Below, piece by piece: positions 14,752-20,837 of a DNA stretch of 41,062 bases. This DNA is from a virus. The notes beneath the pieces were generated by a model. It was not told the DNA's origin. It was given only the letters and a program-made list of their open reading frames with translations, and searched no databases. The DNA lies in the IMG/VR virus record IMGVR_UViG_3300028196_000028, positions 1 through 41,062 of that record. One strand, written 5' to 3'. Made by a program: the position numbers and the translations under genes. The stretch's first letter is position 1; every line of letters begins with the position of its first letter.

Positions 14752-14754
14752 AAT

Positions 14755-14895
14755 TTATTCTCTTCCCGCTTTACGAAATCTTTTATTATAACCGCGCTTT
14801 ATCTTTTTAAGTTGTCCCTTACTCCAGTTGTAATATTTACGAGCCTTAGTAAGAGCATCGTATTCATCACCACCTTTCATAGGGATTTTACTCAT
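14755..14895 (-). CDS. Conserved basic small protein (46 aa)
   Basis: ATG 14895 ([20 protein letters not shown]) has SD AAGGA and overlaps the upstream stop. A longer frame to 14946 has no SD. The GGDEYDALT start followed by a basic tail ([17 protein letters not shown]) is a pattern I recall from marine phages; the tail suggests nucleic-acid binding. Function unknown. Confidence 0.7.
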   Translation of the reverse strand: MSKIPMKGGDEYDALTKARKYYNWSKGQLKKIKRGYNKRFRKAGRE

Positions 14896-15109
14896 AAGTT
14901 TTCCTTGACTCAATGCAGTCCTCATACTTATCAAATAGTTGTTCAAACTTCCAATGGTATAGCTGGTGCATACCCAGGAGTGTGTTAGTTAATTCATCTG
15001 TTGTTGGTTCTCGCTGTCCATCACAAACCTGTTTGAATACTACCTCAAGATCATCCACGACATGCCAGCAATCCATAATCATCTTCTCCATCTCATGTAA
15101 TTCACTCAT
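14888..15109 (-). CDS. Conserved small phage protein (73 aa)
   Basis: ATG 15109 was chosen (SD AGGAG, overlap with the HAD stop). [20 protein letters not shown] then [20 protein letters not shown] is a helical acidic protein of a type common in cyanophage-like T4 relatives. No function known. Confidence 0.7.
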   Translation of the reverse strand: MSELHEMEKMIMDCWHVVDDLEVVFKQVCDGQREPTTDELTNTLLGMHQLYHWKFEQLFDKYEDCIESRKTYE

Positions 15110-15434
15110 AAGTTTCTCCTGTTGATCGAAAGAAGTTCTCAGACCAAAATGCTTTGTCATCAATCCAAATATCATAATGTTCTTTCTCGCCCACGGACAA
15201 TTCGTGAAACTTAGCGCCCCAACGAATGAGTTGATTGTTGGTGAGACTGTAATAGTCTATCTTGGATACTGCACCTCTAGCCGTCATATATTTAATCGTG
15301 TGACCAGCATCATATAATGCATTAACTTTTTCGATACGGTCCATCATAGGTTCATGAAGTGCATAGTCTTTTGTGCCATCTGGCTTTAATACTTCATTAC
15401 AAATTGTTCCGTCAATATCAATCACGTATTTCAT
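15102..15434 (-). CDS. Small HAD-family phosphatase
   Basis: 110 aa. VIDIDGTIC gives HAD motif I with Asp6 and Asp8; YMTARG (motif II, Thr/Ser) is near 50; a Lys is near KEHYD; and WIDDKAFW is motif III/IV (Asp pair). This is a minimal cap-less HAD as found in many phages; substrates could be sugar phosphates or nucleic-acid 3' phosphates. It overlaps the next gene by 8 nt. Confidence 0.85.
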   Translation of the reverse strand: MKYVIDIDGTICNEVLKPDGTKDYALHEPMMDRIEKVNALYDAGHTIKYMTARGAVSKIDYYSLTNNQLIRWGAKFHELSVGEKEHYDIWIDDKAFWSENFFRSTGETYE

Positions 15435-15436
15435 TA

Positions 15437-15640
15437 TTAATCCTCTAAATATTTTTTTACCATTGATAGCAAATCGTCATACTTTGCAACCTCATCCAAT
15501 TCAGATTCTATTGCTTCAATAATATCTGGATGTTCACCAACACCAGCTGCATTGTGAAGATACACTTCCACGTTAGCTAAATGTTTATCAATATGACCTT
15601 GTGCATGACTCTTAAAAGCTTTTATTAAAATATCTCTCAT
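15437..15640 (-). CDS. Conserved small phage protein (67 aa)
   Basis: Helical and acidic: HIDKHLANVEVYLHNAAGVG then HPDIIEAIESELDEVAKYDD. The VEVYLxNxxGVGEHPDIxEAIExELD pattern is common in marine T4-like phages (recalled). SD AGGAG. Function unknown. Confidence 0.65.
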   Translation of the reverse strand: MRDILIKAFKSHAQGHIDKHLANVEVYLHNAAGVGEHPDIIEAIESELDEVAKYDDLLSMVKKYLED

Positions 15641-15677
15641 TTTTCAACTCTCCTGCATTATATATGTGGGTGGTTAT

Positions 15678-15944
15678 CTATGCTTCTATATCTATAGATT
15701 TGCTCATTGGACCCTCAACTGGCTCTGGTCCTCGCTTTATTTTTCCAGCAGCGTCATATGTACCAGCATGACCTTCATAAGACATTCTTAAAGCTTTGCT
15801 TGGTTCAGATACGGTCTGTTCGACCCAACGCTTTTGTTTATCAGCTTGTTCCATATGAAAATCTTTAGCTATTTGAGTTTTGTGAATCAATTCAAGTGGC
15901 TGTTGAGCCATTAAATATTGATATGCACCTGATCCTACATCCAT
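15678..15944 (-). CDS. Hypothetical protein (88 aa)
   Basis: MDVGSGAYQYLMAQQPLEL, then a polar helical part with RMSYEGHAGTYDAAGKIKRG. Not recognised. It lies four bases after the SAP/HeH-domain gene and probably shares its late transcript. Confidence 0.55.
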   Translation of the reverse strand: MDVGSGAYQYLMAQQPLELIHKTQIAKDFHMEQADKQKRWVEQTVSEPSKALRMSYEGHAGTYDAAGKIKRGPEPVEGPMSKSIDIEA

Positions 15945-15948
15945 AATT

Positions 15949-16356
15949 TTATCCTAAAAGTTTTTTAACTTGTGACATAAGGCTTCTTTTGCTTTGCCTA
16001 CGATCCAGTTCTACACCATGATCCCTAGCCAATTCTTCCAATTCACGTTTAGTCATATCATCTAAAGAAGGATCGACGGATGGCTGAACGGATGGCTGCC
16101 AGATTTGATCAGTGTTAACGGCAGGCATTGTTTCGACTAGCAATTCAGGCTGTGGCACTGGAGTAGGCTCAACAGGCATTGTTTCTGTCAATACTTGTGG
16201 TGTTGGTTCCCGATGGTCTTCAGACGGATTTGCTGCATACCATTCATTAATTTCTTGTTCTGTGAATTTTCTAGCTAACAATTTTTCTCTACCTTTGTAC
16301 CAACCTCTTGGTGTTGGTCGTGCTCCTCTGCACCATCCTGGGCGTGTAATTGGCAT
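15949..16356 (-). CDS. Protein with C-terminal HeH/SAP-like helix-extended motif (135 aa)
   Basis: Three parts are visible. The basic N-terminus MPITRPGWCRGARPTPRGWY is followed by a Pro/Thr/Glu-rich linker with two similar repeats (TETMPVEP and VETMPAVN). The C-terminal domain DDMTKRELEELARDHGVELD RRQSKRSLMSQVKKLL matches HeH/LEM/SAP-type helix-loop-helix domains that often bind nucleic acid. A TATAAATA promoter 28 nt upstream marks it as late. Confidence 0.7.
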   Translation of the reverse strand: MPITRPGWCRGARPTPRGWYKGREKLLARKFTEQEINEWYAANPSEDHREPTPQVLTETMPVEPTPVPQPELLVETMPAVNTDQIWQPSVQPSVDPSLDDMTKRELEELARDHGVELDRRQSKRSLMSQVKKLLG

Positions 16357-16383
16357 TTTGAATTCCTTTCGGTTTATAAATAA

Positions 16384-16391
16384 CTATTTAT
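16384..16391 (-). promoter_or_regulatory. T4-type late promoter TATAAATA
   Basis: Exact TATAAATA on the minus strand, beginning two bases after the CCA end of tRNA-Pro. It drives the 135-aa gene. Confidence 0.75.
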
Positions 16392-16392
16392 A

Positions 16393-16470
16393 CTGGTCGG
16401 AGATAGAGGATTTGAACCTCTGACCCTTTGCTCCCAAAGCAAATGCGCTACCAGACTGCGCTAATCTCCG
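16393..16470 (-). tRNA. tRNA-Pro(UGG)
   Basis: A full cloverleaf reads on the minus strand: acceptor CGGAGAT/ATCTCCG, anticodon stem TTTGC/GCAAA with loop TTTGGGA (anticodon TGG), T-arm AGAGG-TTCAAAT-CCTCT. CCA is encoded after A73. Confidence 0.93.
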
Positions 16471-16474
16471 TATA

Positions 16475-16549
16475 TGGTGCGAGAGGAGAGAATCGAACTC
16501 CCACTCTGGGCGTTATGAGCGCCTTGCTTTACCATTAAGCTACCCTCGC
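16475..16549 (-). tRNA. tRNA with CAU anticodon (elongator Met or Ile2)
   Basis: Acceptor GCGAGGG/CTCTCGC, anticodon loop CTCATAA (CAT), T-arm GGGAG-TTCGATT-CTCTC, encoded CCA. The paired 1-72 (G-C) excludes the initiator type. Without modification data a lysidine-type tRNA-Ile(CAU) is possible. The top pair of the anticodon stem is A-C. Confidence 0.88.
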
Positions 16550-16554
16550 GTTTT

Positions 16555-16761
16555 CTATTTAATACAAAGCTTAAAAACTTCTTCAATTGTTTCAGCTTGC
16601 ATTTTTTTCGGAATAACAAAGCTTCCATATCGGGTACCGTTGCCACCATAAACCTTTAATGAATCTTGAAACTTATGAAAGTAAAATGATCCTTGTGCTG
16701 GAAACATTCTGGCATCATCACCTAAAAATAATGAACCTGCGATTACAATACATTTCAACAT
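16555..16761 (-). CDS. Small hypothetical protein (68 aa)
   Basis: MLKCIVIAGSLFLGDDARMF gives a short hydrophobic start, possibly a signal or anchor, then AQGSFYFHKFQDSLKVYGGN with aromatic and Gly residues. SD AGGAG stands seven A residues before the ATG. It lies between tRNA-Met and the 3' hairpin of the structured RNA, so it is probably co-transcribed with the tRNAs. Function unknown. Confidence 0.6.
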   Translation of the reverse strand: MLKCIVIAGSLFLGDDARMFPAQGSFYFHKFQDSLKVYGGNGTRYGSFVIPKKMQAETIEEVFKLCIK

Positions 16762-16983
16762 TTTTTTCTCCTGTCTTAGTTAGTATTCAGAGGTGGAGAC
16801 TATGCACAATCTCCACCCCCTATTTGTCTTTCTCGTGGACAACCCCGCTCTGCTTTCTGTCGGTACAGAGTATTCACCGACCTAGTACGACCTTGCAAGG
16901 CTTTTCATTCGACTAGGATTTCACTGAGTAATTTTTTAAACTCCAACGCTTCGCGCTCCAATTTAACTTCATACCCAGTTTCT

Positions 16984-17060
16984 TGGCGGACCCTACAGGA
17001 CTCGAACCTGTAACCTACAGCTTAGAAGGCTGTTGCTCTATCCAGTTGAGCCAAGGGACC
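16984..17060 (-). tRNA. tRNA-Arg(UCU), inside the structured RNA
   Basis: Acceptor GGTCCCT/AGGGTCC with a U-U mismatch at 3-70, D-arm GCTC/GAGC, anticodon stem ACAGC/GCTGT with loop CTTCTAA (TCT), T-arm ACAGG-TTCGAGT-CCTGT, G73 and encoded CCA. Confidence 0.9.
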
Positions 17061-17107
17061 TATTCTTTATAGACTGCTTTTTGATACGCCCTTACGAATA
17101 TGGGGTT

Positions 17108-17372
17108 TAGTTGGCCTTCCCTCTCCCACAGACGCACCAAAAAACGGTCTAAACTTCTTACTACTACGCCCTCTGCATACCTCAACAATTCTATATAACT
17201 CTGACCCTTTGCTGATCAGTATCTAATTGTTTCATCGATAGTGGAGTGTAGTTGGCCTTCCCTCATCCACAGACGCAGTAGTAAGAAGTCTAAGAGTACT
17301 TATTAACAGGGTTATGTCCTACTATCGGAACACATTCTTTATCGTTAGGCCTAGGTTACGTAACACAGACGC
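17108..17372 (-). repeat. Three-copy RNA module
   Basis: Copies at 17108-17135, 17249-17276 and 17344-17372. On the minus strand each reads GCGTCTGTG, 10 to 12 nt, then GGCCAAC or GGCCTAAC. The first two copies differ at only three bases over 28. Confidence 0.8.
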
Positions 17373-17447
17373 TCCCAAATCAAAACAGCAAATAAAATTT
17401 GCACCCTGTTAAAAAGCACTCTTTAAACTGATTCTTTCTATACTAGT

Positions 17448-17476
17448 AACATAACATATTTTAAACTCTTTGTCAA
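17448..17476 (-). promoter_or_regulatory. Early promoter of the structured RNA
   Basis: TTGACA (17471-17476), 17 bp, TATGTT (17448-17453), leader AGTATAGAAAGAATCAG. It is the only leader-type promoter followed by noncoding sequence instead of an SD and ORF. Confidence 0.75.
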
Positions 17477-17486
17477 CCTTTTTATT

Positions 17487-17535
17487 TGGTGCGGATGGAG
17501 AGAATCGAACTCTCACGCCGTGAAGCACCTGCTCT
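17487..17535 (-). pseudogene. tRNA 3' remnant
   Basis: The minus strand has a T-arm GAGAG-TTCGATT-CTCTC, the acceptor 3' strand CATCCGC, A73 and CCA. The matching 5' acceptor strand (GCGGATG) is absent, and the anticodon arm (GGTGCTTCACGG) does not fold normally. It lies between the stop of the DnaJ-type zinc miniprotein and the structured-RNA promoter. Confidence 0.7.
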
Positions 17536-17544
17536 ATTAATTTA

Positions 17545-17718
17545 TCACATTAAAACATCACTGTCAATCAATAAATCTCTTTCTTCATAACCAGTTCCAA
17601 AACAAAATTCACATTCCATTTCCGAAATCTCGACAACACCAGAACCATCACAATTCTCACAAACTTCGCCCTTATACCACTCGTTGATGTTATCATCACC
17701 CCATATAGATATAGTCAT
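17545..17718 (-). CDS. DnaJ-type zinc-finger miniprotein (57 aa)
   Basis: Two CxxCxGxG units, CENCDGSG (20-27) and CEFCFGTG (36-43), form one complete zinc-binding module like half of the DnaJ cysteine-rich domain. The N-terminus is MTISIWGDDNINEWYKGE and the C-tail is acidic. Such modules bind unfolded protein in DnaJ, or act alone as small regulators such as anti-TRAP. SD GAAAGGA sits in a hairpin TTGTC-ACCGAAAG-GACAA behind promoter 17761-17789. Confidence 0.75.
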   Translation of the reverse strand: MTISIWGDDNINEWYKGEVCENCDGSGVVEISEMECEFCFGTGYEERDLLIDSDVLM

Positions 17719-17760
17719 TTTTTTGTCCTTTCGGTGACAAGCGATTCTTTCTATAATGTT

Positions 17761-17789
17761 GTTCTAACATATTCTGGCGAGTTTTTCAA
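17761..17789 (-). promoter_or_regulatory. Early promoter with conserved leader
   Basis: TTGAAA (17784-17789), 17 bp, TAGAAC (17761-17766), leader AGAAAGAATCGCT. The weakest boxes of the family but a full leader. Confidence 0.6.
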
Positions 17790-17798
17790 CCTCTAATT

Positions 17799-18041
17799 TT
17801 AAACTAATTCAAAAGCTTTTTTCATTAAAAAGGAAGCATCTTGATCATTTTCAAAACCATATTCGCTGGCAAAGTCCATAGAAGATGATTGAAAGATTTC
17901 AGCAGCAATTCCCTTAGTATTTAGAACATATGCAATTGCTTCTGGTGTTTTACCGTAACCAACTAACCCTTCAGCAGAAAACATTTGAATTCCACCATTG
18001 TGGGCTGAAACGAAATCTACTTGGTTTGATTGATTATTCAT
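17799..18041 (-). CDS. Hypothetical protein (80 aa)
   Basis: MNNQSNQVDFVSAHNGGIQM, then FSAEGLVGYGKTPEAIAYVL and a C-terminal FLMKKAFELV helix. An alpha/beta miniprotein without a recognised family. SD GAAAGGA lies in a hairpin TAGTC-ACTGAAAG-GACTA. Confidence 0.6.
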   Translation of the reverse strand: MNNQSNQVDFVSAHNGGIQMFSAEGLVGYGKTPEAIAYVLNTKGIAAEIFQSSSMDFASEYGFENDQDASFLMKKAFELV

Positions 18042-18082
18042 TTTTAGTCCTTTCAGTGACTAGTGATTCTTTCTATACTAAC

Positions 18083-18111
18083 TTTGTAGCATATTCTGTG
18101 GTACTTGTCAA
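18083..18111 (-). promoter_or_regulatory. Early promoter with conserved leader
   Basis: TTGACA (18106-18111), 17 bp, TACAAA (18083-18088), leader AGTATAGAAAGAATCACT. Confidence 0.75.
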
Positions 18112-18119
18112 CCTTTTAT

Positions 18120-18332
18120 TTAGATAGTAGCAAAAGAAGTTTCAGTAACAATTATGCGGCGACCAAGATTTTTCATCACACAGTTTTCGGTATAGACTTT
18201 TACCGCCCCATCGTTATACATGACAGTGATCAGAGTTTCGCCATCAGCATCATCGTGGATTGATGAAATCTCACCAATGCCAATACGCCCAGAAGCGTAA
18301 GGCCGTACAACACCCATTCCAACTTCAAACAT
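18120..18332 (-). CDS. Hypothetical SH3-like beta protein (70 aa)
   Basis: The alternating strand pattern GRIGIGEISSIHDDADGETL, then ITVMYNDGAVKVYTENCVMK, suggests a small beta barrel. No family assigned. It starts after a leader whose hairpin TTGAA-AGGG-TTCAA contains the SD. Confidence 0.6.
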   Translation of the reverse strand: MFEVGMGVVRPYASGRIGIGEISSIHDDADGETLITVMYNDGAVKVYTENCVMKNLGRRIIVTETSFATI

Positions 18333-18368
18333 TTTTGAACCCTTTCAAGTGATTCTTTCTATACTAGT

Positions 18369-18397
18369 AAACTAGCATAATCCAAAGTCAATGTCAA
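18369..18397 (-). promoter_or_regulatory. Early promoter nested in the upstream gene's 3' end
   Basis: TTGACA (18392-18397), 17 bp, TAGTTT (18369-18374). A 51-bp segment (18349-18399) is identical to 6419-6469. The upstream 77-aa gene reads through the -35 box and stops in the -10. Confidence 0.75.
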
Positions 18398-18605
18398 CCC
18401 CCAATTTTGCCTTTTTTTCTTGGAAGGTATCTTCTTTCCAATACTTGCGAGGATTTCCACACATATGACAAGAGCAAATTTTTGGAGAAGTTGCATGTAT
18501 GCCAATCAATTTAGGACTATCTAACTGACAAATTGTATGCTGGTAGTTTTTAACCTTGTGTTTTTTTAGCTTTAACTTTTGGCGTCTGTAAGCTAGTCCT
18601 CTCAT
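18372..18605 (-). CDS. Conserved basic protein with CSCxMCGNPR motif (77 aa)
   Basis: A basic N-terminus (MRGLAYRRQKLKLKKHKVKN) is followed by a Cys cluster CSCHMCGNPRKYW, a motif seen in many small phage and bacterial proteins of unknown function, probably a zinc site. The last eight codons (VDIDFGLC) coincide with the promoter sequence, so the C-terminus may be imposed by the promoter. Confidence 0.65.
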   Translation of the reverse strand: MRGLAYRRQKLKLKKHKVKNYQHTICQLDSPKLIGIHATSPKICSCHMCGNPRKYWKEDTFQEKKAKLGVDIDFGLC

Positions 18606-18623
18606 AATTTTATTCCTTTAAAT

Positions 18624-18932
18624 TTAAACTGCAAAACTTTCTCCGCAGCCGCATTGTGCTTTTGCATTTGGATTTTGTACTGTCAAATAATTACCACCAA
18701 GTTCTGTTATATAATCAACAGTACATCCAAACACAAACATTTCTGCCATTGCATCAAGAACTAGAATATTATCAATCAGATTCCCCTTTGAAGCATCTTC
18801 AACATATGACCATTCATATTTAAATCCACTACAACCACCACCCTTTACTTCAAGGAGTACATAATTTTTTTCAGCCAAAACTAACTGATTGGTCATGTAT
18901 TCCTTTGCTTTATCACTAACGTTTAAGATCAT
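18624..18932 (-). CDS. A-type Fe-S cluster carrier (IscA/ErpA/HesB-like)
   Basis: 102 aa, the usual size. The three conserved cysteines are present: Cys34 in VKGGGCSGFKYEW, and Cys94 and Cys96 in AQCGCGESF near the C-terminus. NPNAKAQCGCG is the typical ending. These proteins accept and hand on [2Fe-2S] or [4Fe-4S] clusters. In a phage it could supply host or phage Fe-S enzymes during infection. It overlaps the next gene by 4 nt. Confidence 0.92.
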   Translation of the reverse strand: MILNVSDKAKEYMTNQLVLAEKNYVLLEVKGGGCSGFKYEWSYVEDASKGNLIDNILVLDAMAEMFVFGCTVDYITELGGNYLTVQNPNAKAQCGCGESFAV

Positions 18933-19147
18933 ACTTTTAGATCACCACTTTTAATGATAGCGTCAGCAATTGCTTCAAAATCGACTTCACGCCTATTAGA
19001 CAAATGATTTGAACTATCTTTATTTGACATGGTCATTTGTTGTAACTCCATTACAGTGAGAAAATCCGTTTTCTCTGTTTTACGAATAGCACGGTTTTGC
19101 ATTGTTGACATTACTGAGGCAGTACGCCCGTATGAATTAATTCGCAT
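18929..19147 (-). CDS. Hypothetical protein (72 aa)
   Basis: A basic, polar N-half (RAIRKTEKTDFLTVMELQQM) is followed by a helix FEAIADAIIKSGDLKV. Unknown. It overlaps the IscA-like gene downstream by 4 nt and the 83-aa gene upstream by 11 nt. Confidence 0.55.
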   Translation of the reverse strand: MRINSYGRTASVMSTMQNRAIRKTEKTDFLTVMELQQMTMSNKDSSNHLSNRREVDFEAIADAIIKSGDLKV

Positions 19148-19388
19148 TTACAAACTCCATAAGTTTTTCATTACTACTCTCTAGAACGACAAAATCACCA
19201 AAATGTTTATCAAAAATTTTCACTAAATGAAAATAATCTCCTGCACACATTTCGCTGGTTATAGGTGATGCTCTAGTGCCTTTATAGTGAGCGTATTCTT
19301 TTGCTTTTGCAAGAAGAAAAAATGCATTACCATCAGGACCATCTAGATCGATTACAATTTCAGATGCAGGTGTTTTATTACGAATCAT
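19137..19388 (-). CDS. Conserved phage protein (83 aa)
   Basis: SEIVIDLDGPDGNAFFLLAK, AKEYA, EMCAGDYFHLVKIFDKHFGD form a pattern I recall from small proteins of many T4-like phages. Function unknown. SD GAGG is close to the start, and the start overlaps the stop of the 43-aa ORF. Confidence 0.7.
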   Translation of the reverse strand: MIRNKTPASEIVIDLDGPDGNAFFLLAKAKEYAHYKGTRASPITSEMCAGDYFHLVKIFDKHFGDFVVLESSNEKLMEFVNAN

Positions 19389-19519
19389 TAGAACCTCGTA
19401 TACATAGAGTTGTGTATTTTATTTGCATCTTTCCAAGCATGTCTTAGTCCGAAAACATATCCAGCGGCAAAAGAACAAATCATAATTCCTAGTACCGCAA
19501 GAATTTCAATATCAGTCAT
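19388..19519 (-). CDS. Small membrane protein (43 aa)
   Basis: One membrane helix (about 4-25, IEILAVLGIMICSFAAGYVF), then a basic tail LRHAWKDANK. The stop shares a base with the next start, and the ATG follows the upstream stop closely. Function unknown. Confidence 0.6.
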   Translation of the reverse strand: MTDIEILAVLGIMICSFAAGYVFGLRHAWKDANKIHNSMYTRF

Positions 19520-19520
19520 A

Positions 19521-19763
19521 TTAAACGCCTTCTTTAGTGTGAACTAAGTTTTGTGGACCATGAGCAATTGCAAAACCATTATATTCGGTTTCGTATATGC
19601 CATTCTGTGGTTCGTATAGAGGATCAACCACTTTAGCTTGAACCATCGATACAGACTGTTCTCCTTGAATTGAATTTGCGTAAATTCGACTCACTTCATT
19701 AAATCGAGCATCCCACCATTGAGAGTCGTCGGTATTGGGTTGAGGTGTGTTCATATCAATCAT
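19521..19763 (-). CDS. Hypothetical protein (80 aa)
   Basis: ATG 19763 (MIDMNTPQPNTDDSQW) was chosen, since AAGGGA lies seven to twelve bases upstream; the longer frame needs TTG. WWDARFNEVSRIYANSIQGE is followed by a Pro/Gly-rich C-half. First gene of the promoter at 19799. Unknown. Confidence 0.6.
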   Translation of the reverse strand: MIDMNTPQPNTDDSQWWDARFNEVSRIYANSIQGEQSVSMVQAKVVDPLYEPQNGIYETEYNGFAIAHGPQNLVHTKEGV

Positions 19764-19798
19764 CTTAGATCCCTTCAAGTGATTCTTTCTATACTAGT

Positions 19799-19827
19799 AA
19801 CTTATCATAATTTTTATGGTTTGTCAA
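19799..19827 (-). promoter_or_regulatory. Early promoter with conserved leader
   Basis: TTGACA (19822-19827), 17 bp, TAAGTT (19799-19804), leader AGTATAGAAAGAATCACTTG. The upstream gene's last codons cross the -35 box. Confidence 0.75.
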
Positions 19828-20050
19828 CCAGTTTTGTGTTTGTCATTGCAGAAATTAGCATCATTGCAAATCCAACTTCACGTTCATCCATAGGACCTAG
19901 TTTTCCACTATATGAGTCTGATATAAGTTTATCATGAATTCTCTTATAATCTATTTTAGGTAAGTGATATCCATTTAAAATTGAATGTACCGCAATTTCG
20001 TCAGCACTCATATATTCCGGACCTTCTTCAATATCAATTTCTAGTCTCAT
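19814..20050 (-). CDS. Hypothetical protein (78 aa)
   Basis: Acidic start MRLEIDIEEGPEYMSADEIA, then YKRIHDKLISDSYSGKLGPM and FAMMLISAMTNTK. Mostly helical, no family recognised. It overlaps the upstream gene by 17 nt, and its C-terminal codons coincide with the promoter at 19799-19827. Confidence 0.55.
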   Translation of the reverse strand: MRLEIDIEEGPEYMSADEIAVHSILNGYHLPKIDYKRIHDKLISDSYSGKLGPMDEREVGFAMMLISAMTNTKLVDKP

Positions 20051-20231
20051 AGGGATACTCCTTAATTACTTTAGTCATTTCTAATCTAGCAAAAGATTTG
20101 GAATCTCTTAATTGTTTAAGATACCTTTCTGCTTGAGAATATGAAAATCCAGATACCCATTCAGAAAGTAGATACTTTCCGTCTGTGAAATCGTAGGCTT
20201 TCACCGTAAATTTTTCGCGGTCTACACTCAT
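20034..20231 (-). CDS. Hypothetical protein (65 aa)
   Basis: A beta-hairpin-like start (REKFTVKAYDFTDGKYLLSE) is followed by a helix SQAERYLKQLRDSKSFARLE. SD AAGGAG, first gene of the promoter at 20273. Unknown. Confidence 0.6.
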   Translation of the reverse strand: MSVDREKFTVKAYDFTDGKYLLSEWVSGFSYSQAERYLKQLRDSKSFARLEMTKVIKEYPYETRN

Positions 20232-20272
20232 AGCAACTCCTTTGCTAATATTTAGTGATTCTTTTCATAATT

Positions 20273-20301
20273 ATGATATCAGATTTTTAGCGTATTGTCA
20301 A
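20273..20301 (-). promoter_or_regulatory. Early promoter with conserved leader
   Basis: TTGACA (20296-20301), 17 bp, TATCAT (20273-20278), leader AAAAGAATCACT. Confidence 0.7.
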
Positions 20302-20305
20302 GTTT

Positions 20306-20377
20306 TTATAGCTTGTCAATGTCTTTGCTCCAATCATCATGAGGATCATCCGCAGGAACAGGTTTGTTGTGATGCAT
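20306..20377 (-). CDS. Possible miniprotein (23 aa)
   Basis: MHHNKPVPADDPHDDWSKDI then DKL. It fills the gap before a promoter and looks protein-like, but the SD is weak. Doubtful. Confidence 0.3.
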   Translation of the reverse strand: MHHNKPVPADDPHDDWSKDIDKL

Positions 20378-20429
20378 ATATTACCGCATTTGTAGTTGTC
20401 TCATACTATATTTAGTAGTTAAACATATT

Positions 20430-20837
20430 TCAGACACTACTTTTCCAAGTGTTAAAGAGGGCTTCTTCTTTTTCAAAAGCATCTATTTCCCAAGGAAGAT
20501 CGTTATAATCTAAATCACCAAAATATTCTCCATGCCAAGTTTTTGCAACATCGTCAAACATTTCATGTAAAACTTGTTGAACATGGACTAATTCGTGGAA
20601 TATAGTTTTGATTATTTCATCAACAGACTTTTTGCTGTTAATCTCTATAGATGCAACGCCTTCTTCCTCGTCACCAATGCCGTCAAAGTATCCGCAATTG
20701 TCGCCATTTGCTCCTTTGAATACTAATTGAAGTTCATCTAAATCATCTAGCATAAGCATATCAGATGCATGAGCAACTACAGAGTCAAGCAACTCTGTAG
20801 TCAATTTTTTTGGCTGATTGTATGTATCTAAGATCAT
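20430..20837 (-). CDS. Putative HExxH zinc peptidase (135 aa)
   Basis: ATG 20837 overlaps the upstream stop (ATGA), favouring it over the longer frame. HELVHVQQ at 81-88 gives HExxH. A following WEIDAFEKEE (117-126) supplies a possible third ligand Glu, as in gluzincin-like or SprT-type small peptidases. The upstream GVASIEINSKK strand fits the edge strand of the zinc fold. Second HExxH protein in this early region. Target unknown. Confidence 0.7.
   Translation of the reverse strand: MILDTYNQPKKLTTELLDSVVAHASDMLMLDDLDELQLVFKGANGDNCGYFDGIGDEEEGVASIEINSKKSVDEIIKTIFHELVHVQQVLHEMFDDVAKTWHGEYFGDLDYNDLPWEIDAFEKEEALFNTWKSSV

Larger units (their letters stand above)
16792..17446 (-). ncRNA. Large structured noncoding RNA candidate (GOLLD-like?)
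   Basis: No gene other than tRNA-Arg is seen over about 780 nt in a genome packed with overlapping ORFs. It lies behind its own leader-type promoter. Structure seen in sequence: closing helix 17404-17412/17303-17311 (9 bp); hairpin 17388-17402; a 13-bp helix 17153-17165/17277-17289; inner helix 17184-17190/17225-17231; helix 17105-17110/17149-17154; pairing 17321-17327/17236-17242, which crosses two helices (pseudoknot); 3' hairpins at 16881-16917 and 16859-16881, with a second crossing pair 16866-16870/16848-16852; and an 8-bp hairpin at 16792-16817. Three copies of a GCGTCTGTG...GGCCWAAC module. Size, tRNA inclusion and phage context recall GOLLD RNAs, but no consensus was compared. Confidence 0.65.

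Noticed and set aside
16393-17535. Repeated GAACC/TTCGA-type segments that could suggest a repeat array
   Set aside because: They are T-arms of separate tRNAs with different anticodons, not CRISPR or an inserted element.
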